A stretch of DNA of 64,000 bases from Chelydra serpentina (taxonomy: Eukaryota > Chordata > Testudines > Chelydridae), in contig JBAIAC010000007.1 in assembly GCA_037349315.1 (NCBI GenBank), positions 3,162,001 through 3,226,000 of the forward strand, read 5' to 3'. The position numbers were made by a program, and so were the translations under genes. Below are positions 56,613 through 64,000 of the stretch, piece after piece. The notes beneath the pieces are model-generated. The model did not search any database and was not told the origin of the DNA. It was given only the letters and a program-made list of their open reading frames with translations. How positions within the stretch are numbered: position 1 is the stretch's first letter; every line of letters begins with the position of its first letter.

Positions 56613-58282
56613 GCAGGTCCAGATGCTGATCCACTGAAGTCATGGAGCTCTGTGAATAAGTGTAACTCCTCATAGTGTAGAGTACTATTTAACATAAGTG
56701 TATCTGAGTCTGGCCCTAAGTGAATAATTAAGCAATTACACTCTGAGGAGAAAAGCTTCGAAATCTACTCTCTATGAAGGTAAGAGAATTTATAAAGCAA
56801 CATTATCAAAGGCTGCAATGGGCCTATACTCAGATCTGTCTTTTACAGCTCAGATGTTCTTGGACCCAATACTTTGGTATGATAGAATACGAGTTGTTTG
56901 CTAAGGATAGAAAGTTGTTTGAGGGATAAAAACTATTATTTTCCCTAAGAGCACTAACTCATTGCCAGGACTGAAACTGCTGTAGGAACAGTTAAATAAA
57001 CTCAAAATCTGACCTAGTTTAGCTGAATATTAAATTCAAATTCTGAGATTATGAGCTATGAAATGTGGGTCTGGGTTTAGCATCCAAGCCCCCTTCTCAC
57101 CAGAGTTCAGACATGTGCTTGGATTTGAGGGCTTTTACTTTGGGGGCACCTCGACGGAATATCAGGTTTTCAAAGAGACCTTTAATTTTCAGATGTGACA
57201 GCTAAAAAAAATCCTGGTTACAACCCTCTAATGAACTATTTGATTTGGGGGGAAAAGTTGAGCTATAAAACTGAAAGCAACGAATCTCAACTTGGGAGTG
57301 TCCCAGCTGCAGAAAACTCTTAATTTTTAAGATGCTTTGATTGATCCCCAATCTCTTCAAATTACACTCCAATAAAGACTCTGTGCCCTTCAGAAATCAG
57401 GCCATGCTTCAATTACTTCATCTGCGTATAAATTTCATAGTTATTTGAAACATATGCAAAATGCAGATGCCAATGTACTCTAAAATTGATTAAATATCTA
57501 CCTCATTAAAGTATAAAACCTGCAGCATGAGAGGCCCTGTTAGAGGGCTCACTTTGCATTCAGAACGTTAAATCTTGCCAATGAAATACCGTTCTGGATT
57601 GACCCAGTTTAGTCATGCAACATCTGCATTATAGCAGCCAGCCTATAGCACCACTCTAGTTAAAGGTCTGACCATGTTTCTACTGGAAAAGTATATACAG
57701 TTCACTCCTGGGCCCAACGCCTGCTCACCTAACTCACTGGGGCTACTCAAACAAGCAGGACTTTGTCTCAGGGGAAGAGTTGGATTAAAAAACACACATC
57801 CCCTAAGACTGTATTTTTTTAAAACAAAATTTGGATCAAGACACTTCAGAACCTTTCCTTCATTAAAAAATGACTTCCATAGAAATGTGAAACTTGACAT
57901 GCTACTAGTCCATTCAGGGGACTATTTCCTTTCTGACAGTTATTCTGAGTATTTAACCCTAAGGTTTGGAGTCTTCAGCCATTTCCCAGAAGGCTTTTGT
58001 AGTCTGTTGGCTGACTGTGTCTGTGCAGTGAGGTGCAGATCGTACGCAGTGTTATTACATTTTCTGCCATTGCCACAGTGTAACAGGACAATTTGTAGGC
58101 TGGAAGTTGGTTTCATAACTTTGGTCCATAACTTTTACATTTTACAATTAAAAAACAAAAGCAAGTGAATGCAAAGCAACTCTATTAAAATCACATTCAA
58201 GATTTTATATAAATCCACAAAAGCAGGATAGGTCGGTCCACATTGCCCGTACTCAGATCAGTGCCTTAAAAGTAGAATTGAG
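56613..58282. other. No gene seen
   Basis: No exon or repeat recognised. The open frame at 57674-58168 (164 codons) has no domain I can name and no codon bias that stands out. Confidence 0.35.
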
Positions 58283-58525
58283 CTGATTCACTAAGGAACT
58301 TGAGCACATGTTTAACTTTAAATATATGTGTAGTTCTAGTGAAATCAATGGGATTACTCATGTTTTTGTAGTTAGGCATATGCTTAAATCCATTTAAACA
58401 GGTGGCTAATTTTAAGCATGTACTTAAATCTCATTGATTTCAGTGGGATTAAATATGGGCTTAAAATTAAGCATGTGCATAAGTATTTAACTAGACAGGA
58501 GTGCTCTGCTGAAACAGAGCCCCAA
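58283..58525. repeat. Palindromic AAGCATGTGCTTA repeat, long copy
   Basis: CTGATTCACTAAGGAACTTG at the left, GAGCACATGTTTAAC, then AATTTTAAGCATGTACTTAA and GGGATTAAATATGGGC and a right end with TGCTCTGCTGAAACAG. Multiple inverse AAGCA blocks suggest two overlapping palindromes, as at 21259-21480. A GATCC...CAATGG copy follows at 58537-58610. Confidence 0.6.
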
Positions 58526-59009
58526 TCTAATATTTAGGCCTACTCCAGCTCCCATTGAATTGACAATGGGACTTGTTATATTTATTGTAATGGGAGTTGG
58601 ATCAGCTCCTTAAATACTAAATAATATTTAAGGAATTAATTTTAAACACAACCTACAAAAGTAAACACTCTCAACTGCAGGCAAACCCATTTGGGCACAC
58701 TAGTCAAATACTTGCACTTCCAACTTCCTGACCTGTGTGTGCAAATCCCTTCTGAGTGTGCAAATGAGATGTCTGGCTGCTCAAATGGCTGCAGAGGTGA
58801 AATGCAAATGCACATTTTTGGAAGATGGCACTAAGTCTGTTTTCTAAAATGCTGCTGTTAACTATTTGTCAGGGATCTGAACTCTACAAAAAAGCCCTTC
58901 TAGGCTCATTGGGAAAAGATTAGGAATGCTTCACTGAGCTGCGGATGAAACACAGGCTTCAAAGGCATCATTCTTTATTATTTATTACATCCAAAAAAAC
59001 TATGTTAAC

Positions 59010-59150
59010 AGATTAAGATTGCAAAATCAAGCATTCAAAAGTGAGGAAATGCCAAAATCCAGGCTGCCTATGCAAACTTAATTTGGCCATCTTCTGCATA
59101 CGCTTTATCATACAGTCTTTAATTACATAATCACATGCTACTCTTTCCAC
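59010..59150. repeat. Unclassified interspersed repeat, copy 2
   Basis: GATTGCAAAATCAAGCATTC, then GAAATGCCAAAATCCAGG, CTGCCTATGCAAACTT and ACAGTCTTTAATTACATAAT match copy 1 (38318-38460) block by block. The copy ends where the CR1 scrap begins. Confidence 0.6.
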
Positions 59151-59154
59151 AGGA

Positions 59155-59284
59155 TCCCAGCTTTGTAGATGGGGGGAAGTGATAGAGGTGATATATCTTG
59201 ACTTTAGTAAGGCTTTTGATACTGTCTTGCATGACCTTCTCATAAACAAATCAGGGAAATACAATTTAGATAGAGCTATTATAA
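59155..59284 (+). mobile_element. CR1 reverse-transcriptase scrap
   Basis: VIEVIYLDFSKAFDTVLHDL is read without interruption at about 59187-59246. It holds the palm Asp of the FSKAFD motif. The fragment is cut on the right by the hAT that starts at 59285. Confidence 0.85.
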
Positions 59285-61030
59285 CAGGGGTGGGCAAAAT
59301 ATGGCCTGTGGGCCGCATCCGGCCCATCTAATATTTCTGTCCAGCCCACCATGACTCCCTGAAATTGAGGTAACTGAGGCAGCTGCAAGTCTGGCGACAG
59401 AATTTCCAGTCCCCTGGGCAAGGGGGGGGGGGGAGGGGGCTTTGGGCTCTGGGAAAGGGCAGGGTCTTGGGCGGAAAAGGCGGGGCTGGGCCTAGCCTCC
59501 CCCAGCCAGCCCTTCAGCGCTGCCAACCTGCACTGCCCAGGACACCGGCAGCAATTTAAAGGGCCAGGGGCTCCAGCAGGTGCTACTATTGCAGTAGCGG
59601 CAGCGGCGGCCATGAGCCCCGGGCACTTTTAAATTGCCGGGTCCTGGGGCAGCTGCCCTTTTTGGTCCCCCCCGTCGGCAGCCCACAAATTCTGAACTCA
59701 CAAAAGAACTGGCATCTATTCAGTCAATGAAAAATACGAGTACTGGAAAAGATCTACTGGAGGCAGTAAATAACAGTATCTCAAAATTGGTATTGGAGTG
59801 GAAGAAATTGGTGAGTGTGACCACTGATGGAAGCCCTAATCTGTCAGGCAAAAATGTTGGATTGTTGAAAAGAATACAAGACCAAGTGACAGAGACAAAC
59901 CCGGAGCAGAAAATAATTTGACTACATTGCATTATTCACCAAGAGGTCCTCTGCAAAAGTGTTCTGAAATTAAGCAATGTCATGGATACAGTTACAAAAC
60001 TGGTCAACTTTATTAGAGCAAAAGCGTTAAACCACAGGCAGTTTGTCTCTCTGCTGGAGGCGTCTGAGTCAGAGCTCAGGGATGTTCAGTACCATACAGA
60101 TGTTAGATGGCTTAGTTTGGGGAAAGTTCTGAAAAGAGTGTAGTGTCTGAGAGCAGAGATTAATTTGTTTTTGAAAATGAAAGGAAAAGATGTGGATTCC
60201 CCCTCAATTGAACGATGCGAACTGGCTCTCTGATTTCACATTTGCCATTGATGTTACTGGTCACATGAATGAACTGAATTCGAAACTGCAAGGTAGGGAG
60301 CTTTTTGCTCATGACATGTATTCCCTTGTCAAGTCTTTCATGACAAAGTTGCTCCTTTTCTCCTGTCAGATTGGAAACAAGCAGTTCACACACTTCCCCA
60401 CTTTGCAACAGATTACAATATCTGACCAGAACCTGGAAAGATACACGTCGTTACTGCTCGCTTTGCATGCTGAATTTTCTCACCACTTCGAGGATTTTAG
60501 AATGATAGAAAATGACATGGCTTCGATCTCCTCCCCTTTCACATGTGATGTGGACAACGCTCCAAGCGACCTCCAACTTGAGCGTATTGACTTAAGATGT
60601 GATGCATTGCTTGCAGAGCATTCAAATCAGCGCCACTTCCGAGGTTTTACTCATCTCTCAATGAACAGAACTTTCCGAAGATCAAGGCTCATGCCCAAAA
60701 GATGCTTGTACGGTTCAGATCAACTTACGTCTGCGAGCAGCCATTTTCTGTGAGGAAATTCAATATATCAAAGAACAGATCTTCGATCAGTGATAACCAC
60801 CTTGCAGCAGTGCTCCGCATTGCAACAACAGAAATGACACCTGACTTTACCTCCCTTGTTAATGCCCATCAGAGATTTTCTTCTTCACACTGAGTGAGTT
60901 TCATTTCTTCTTTTACAGTTAATTTTAATAATGAACGTAAGTTGTAAGTAAAAGTTTAGCGTTAGTGTTATTATTACAAATTTTACAAGTGTTCACAAAA
61001 CGGTTTGCAATATAAATTGCCTTGTAATAG
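59285..61030 (+). mobile_element. hAT with GTF2IRD2/Charlie8-like transposase
   Basis: The left end CAGGGGTGGGCAAAATATGG matches the left end of the element at 33154. The first 400 bp are GC-rich and non-coding. The transposase relic then starts abruptly at about 59689, so the N-terminal half was lost by internal deletion. The left flanking 8-mer is TATTATAA. I could not find a right terminus, so the end is approximate. Confidence 0.75.
59689..60893 (+). pseudogene. hAT transposase relic, GTF2IRD2-like
   Basis: Reads NSELTKELASIQSM (59689), then KLVSVTTDGSPNLSGKNVG (about 59809, with a catalytic Asp in TTDGSP), [16 protein letters not shown] (about 59921) and [31 protein letters not shown] follows, with a TAG at 60141-60143. 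Next are ADFxFAIDVTGHMNELNSKL-type sequence (about 60228) and FRSTYVCEQPFSVRKFN, KNRSSISDNHLAAVLRIATT up to a stop at 60891-60893. The C-terminal part is the hAT dimerisation region. The order matches the C-terminal half of GTF2IRD2, which descends from a Charlie8-type hAT. At least two stops and one frameshift are present. Confidence 0.88.
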
Positions 61031-61031
61031 G

Positions 61032-61136
61032 ATAAGCTGCTGGCGGGCCGAGACGGTTTATTTACCTTGAGTGTCCGCAGGCACGGAGGTAAACCTAACT
61101 AAACAAAGTGTCTCAGCCCGCCAGCTGCTTACCCTG
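61032..61136. mobile_element. Short fold-back element
   Basis: GATAAGCTGCTGGCGGGCCG at the left and GCCCGCCAGCTGCTTACCC at the right are inverse. GGTTTATTTACCT and AGGTAAACCTAACTAAAC continue the arms. It resembles the outer part of a larger turtle fold-back family. No clear target duplication. Confidence 0.6.
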
Positions 61137-61139
61137 ACG

Positions 61140-61720
61140 GGTCGGGACAGCAACTGATGGGGAAATATTTTTTTTGGGGGGGGGGGAAATCTGGGAGTCA
61201 AGGGAGTAACCCCTGTGACCACCCCCCACATGACCCCACCCCTAGCCAAGGACCCCCACACTCTCCCCATTCCATCCCTTCCCACCTTAGCTGGGGCAAG
61301 CCGGGGAGGATGTCTCTGGCCTGGCTGGAGCTGCTCCGGCAGGCTGGGCGGCGTGACCGCAGCCTGCTCCGATGGGCTGGGCGGGCGGCAAGGCTGCAGT
61401 GTGCTTCGGCAGGCGGGGCCGGGCAGCATGGCCACAGCCTGCTCCAGCAGGCAGGCTGGGCGGCGCGGCCGCAGCCTGCCAGCCCCGGAGCTGCAGCTGA
61501 TTCGAAGGCTAGGGGGAGAGCAGTGTGGCCAGAGAGCGGAGAGACTCTGGCCCCACCTCTTCCCTTCTGGCTCTGCTGCCTCTCCTTGTCCCCTCTGTTG
61601 GGGGGAGAGGCTGTGTCCCAGCTCTCCCTCTCTCTATACCCGTTCATAAGCCGACCCCCTTTTCTTTTGCTTCCCTTTTTTACTAAAAAAATTCGGCTTA
61701 TGAACGAGTATATACGGTAA
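61140..61720 (-). mobile_element. Unclassified GC-rich element
   Basis: The right side carries CCGTTCATAAGCCGACCCCC (61640-61659) and its inverse TTCGGCTTATGAACGAG followed by TATATACGGTA (61683-61719). These form a terminal fold-back that also appears, decayed, at 44078-44110. The interior 61315-61480 holds loose repeats of GCTGGGCGGC...GCAGCCTGCTCC, about 40-50 bp each. Open frames up to 187 codons on both strands reflect composition. Confidence 0.55.
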
Positions 61721-61725
61721 TTTCA

Positions 61726-63650
61726 TTGGGTGACCCCTGGTTCTTGTATTATGTGAAGGGGGAAATTCCACTTCCATATTCACCTTCTCCACACCATTCA
61801 TGATTTGATAGACCTCTATGGAATCCCCCTTTAATTGTCTCTTTCCTAAGATGAACAGTCCCAATCTTTTTAATCTCTCCTCATCTGAAAGGTGTTCCAT
61901 ACCCCTCATCATTTTCGTTGTCATTCTGTGTATTTTCTCCAGTTCTAATGTATCATTTTTGTGATGGGGTGACCTGAACTGCATACAGTATTCAAGGGGG
62001 ACATGTATAGTGGCATTATGATATTTTTAATCTTCTTTTCTATCCCTTCCTAATGTTCCCTAACATTCTGTTAGCTTTTTTGACTGCTGCTACACGTTGA
62101 GCAGATGTTTTCATATAGCTATCCACGATGATTCCAAGATCTCTTTCTTGAGTGGTAACAGCTACCTTAGACCCCACCATTTTGTATGTAGAGTTGGGAT
62201 TACGTTTTCCAATGTGCATTACTTTGCATTTGTCAACACTGAATGACATCTGCCATTTTGTTGCCCAGCCACCCAGTTTTTTGAGATCCCCTTGTAACTC
62301 TTCACAGTCAGCTTTGGACTTAACTATCTTGAGTAATTTTTTATGGTTTACAAACTTTTCCACCTCACTGTTTACACTTTTTCGAGATCATTTATAAATA
62401 TGTTGAACAGCAGTGGTCCCAGTACAGATCCTTGGGGGAGCCCTTCCCATACTATTTACTTCACTCTATTGTGAAAACTGACCATTTATTCCTTACCTTT
62501 GTTTCCTGTCTTTTACTGATCCATGAGAAGCCCTTCCCTCTTATCCCATGACTGCTTGCTTTGTTTCAGAGCCTTTGGTCAGAGACCTTGTCAAAAGCTT
62601 TCTGAAAGCTCAAGTAGACTACATCCACTGGAACACTCTTGTCCACAGGCTTGTTGATACCCCCAAAGATTTATAATAGATCGGCGAGGCATGATTTTCC
62701 TTTACAAAACCCCATGTTTATTCTTCCCAAACACACCGTGTTCATCTATGTTTCTGATAATTCTGGTCGTCACTATAGTTTCAACCAGTTTTCCTAGTAC
62801 TGAAGTTAGGTATACTGGCCCACAATTGCCAGAATCATCTCTGGAGCCGTTTTTAAAAATAAGTGTTAGATTAGCTATCCTCCAGTCATCTGGTAAAGAG
62901 GCTGATTTAAGCAATAGGTTACATATCAAAGTTAGTAGTTCTGCAATTTCATATTTGAGTTCCTTCAGAAATCTTGGGTCAATACCATCTAGTCCTGGTG
63001 ACTTATTGTTTAATTTATCAATTTGTTCTAAAACCTCCTCTATTTATACCACAGTTTGGGATAGTTCCTCAGATTTGTCACTTAAAAAGAATGGCTCAGG
63101 TGTGGGAGTATCCCTCAAATCCTCTGCAGTGAAGACCAATCAAAGACTTCATTTAGCTTCTCTGCAATGGCCTTATCTTCCTTGAGTGTTTCTTTAGCAA
63201 TTTGATTGTCCAGTGGCTCCACTGATTGTTTGGCAGGCTTCCTGTTTCTGATGTAGTTAAAAATATTTTTGCTCTCAGTTTTTGTCTCTTTTGCTAGTTG
63301 CTCTTCAAATTCTTTTTTGGCCTGCCTAATTATACTTATATACTTAACTTGCCAGAGTTTATGCTCCTTTCTATGTTCCTCAGTAGGATCTAACTTTACA
63401 TTTTTAAAGCTTGCCTTTTTTATTCTAACCACCTCTTCTACTCTGTTGGTTAACCATGGAGGAATTTTTTTGGTCCTCTTCCTGGTTTTTTTTTTATTCG
63501 GGGTATACATTTACTTTGAGCCTCTATTATAGTGTTTTTTAAAAGTTTTCATGCAGCTTGCAGGCATTTCACTTTTGAGACTGTTCCTTTTAATTTCCAT
63601 TTAACAAGCTTCCTCATTTTTGTGTAGTTTCCCTGTAACAATCTTGGGGT
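61726..63650 (-). mobile_element. CR1-family LINE, polymerase region
   Basis: Transcribed leftward. From 63510 down: IPPWLTNRVEEVVRIKKASF and KEFEEQLAKETKTESKNIFN (the linker between endonuclease and RT). Then LPDDWRIANLTLIFKNGSR with VYLTSVLGKLVETIV (62702-62929, RT fingers), KADCEELQGDLKKLGGWATK with WQMSFSVDKCKVMHIG (62040-62363, after the palm), and MEHLSDEERLKRLGLFILGK (61634-61984). Frameshifts divide it into four blocks. The 3' untranslated end is missing: the copy stops where the GC-rich element ends at about 61720. It is the longest CR1 copy in the window. Confidence 0.9.
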
Positions 63651-63882
63651 TCATTAAATAACAAACCAGTGAACGAGAAAGGAATAAAACTGTCATAAAA
63701 GAAATTGGAGAGTTTCTCTGGGGAACTGCTGCACACAACAATGCAGTGTTCCCAACCCCTGCCGCCAGGGCACATCTCCAAATTCCCACACTCATAACAC
63801 AGTTCCTTATGAGGGAGTGTCTCCAAACCACAATCTTTCATAAACATCTCTCTACCTCTTCCTGCGTAAAGAAAAATGAAAT

Positions 63883-63918
63883 CTCTCTCTCTCTCTCTCT
63901 GTATATATATATATATAT

Positions 63919-63949
<31 letters not shown>
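63883..63949. repeat. Palindromic CT/TA/AG compound microsatellite
   Basis: A run of CT (63883-63900), then GTATATAT...ATATAC (63901-63922), then AG (63923-63949). The two outer runs are inverse of each other, so the whole tract can fold on itself. Confidence 0.95.
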
Positions 63950-63953
<4 letters not shown>

Positions 63954-64000
63954 AATAGTTAACCACTGTCTAATAACACATTAAATTCTCAACCCATCTA

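Noticed and set aside
57674..58168. 164-codon open frame as a gene
   Set aside because: Composition is that of flanking DNA and there is an opposing open frame. No motif.
59689..60893. Domesticated (functional) GTF2IRD2-like gene
   Set aside because: Contains in-frame stops, a frameshift and a missing N-terminal half, with a transposon end at the left.
61157..61720. Open frames of 144-187 codons
   Set aside because: Three frames on two strands are open at once in GC-rich repeat DNA, so this is composition and not coding.
62152..63532. Open frames on the + strand at 62-63.5 kb (up to 164 codons)
   Set aside because: Antisense to the CR1 polymerase blocks and without motifs of their own.
1..64000. 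Bacterial or phage defence or metabolic system
   Set aside because: No operon structure, Shine-Dalgarno-led genes or bacterial protein families. All recognised coding relics are vertebrate transposons.

Overview
This is vertebrate nuclear DNA, and it fits a turtle (Testudines, probably a cryptodire) best. The evidence is the repeat content: tRNA-derived SINEs with CR1-like 3' tails (three copies), CR1 LINEs, L2 and MIR relics, many hAT families with clean 8-bp target duplications, Harbinger and Tc1/mariner-type MITEs, endogenous-retrovirus LTR pieces, and short fold-back retroposons that look like Penelope-like elements (PLEs). No host protein-coding gene, tRNA gene, rRNA gene, CRISPR array or prokaryote-like operon can be supported. 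The longest open frames fall in GC-rich transposon DNA or in unconserved sequence. I read the window as intergenic or deep-intronic. The species assignment comes from recognising repeat families, not from a database search.

Layout. 1-7 kb: mostly unique sequence with old repeat scraps. 7.5-8.9 kb: degraded CR1 on the + strand. 9.2-10.4 kb: two hAT elements and a Harbinger-like MITE. 12.0-14.4 kb: a degraded autonomous hAT with a BED/ZBED-SCAND3-like transposase. 15.0-15.5 kb: a SINE next to a 5S-rRNA-derived repeat that holds a 119-bp MITE. 15.7-18 kb: a broken Harbinger transposon (HARBI1-like DDE nuclease) with a hAT inserted in its coding region. 19.5-19.9 kb: a longer 5S-derived SINE. 20.2-28 kb: fold-back elements, MIRs, hATs, a 283-bp Harbinger MITE and a PLE-like fold-back. 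29.8-34.2 kb: L2, MIR, a second 119-bp MITE, a 92-bp-arm hairpin element, an LTR piece, and two hATs, one of which carries a 145-bp minisatellite. 36-40.5 kb: a GATA microsatellite, a purine-rich stretch and two SINEs. 41.8-43.1 kb: CR1 on the - strand with a 28-bp microinversion. 45.1-46.6 kb: a three-level nest (fold-back MITE, then solo LTR, then hAT). 48 kb: L2. 51.2-53.0 kb: a head-to-head pair of hAT 3' ends. 55.9-61.7 kb: a Tigger-like relic, a CR1 scrap, a hAT with a GTF2IRD2/Charlie8-like transposase, and a GC-rich unclassified element. 61.7-63.7 kb: CR1 on the - strand.

The transposase and reverse-transcriptase relics all carry stops or frameshifts. They explain the non-autonomous copies around them: for example, the terminal sequence of the 59.3-kb hAT matches that of the 33.2-kb element. 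The most unusual items are the two fold-back retroposons with 13-14 bp target duplications and about 40-nt unpaired tails, the 5S-derived SINE, the CR1 microinversion and the head-to-head hAT.
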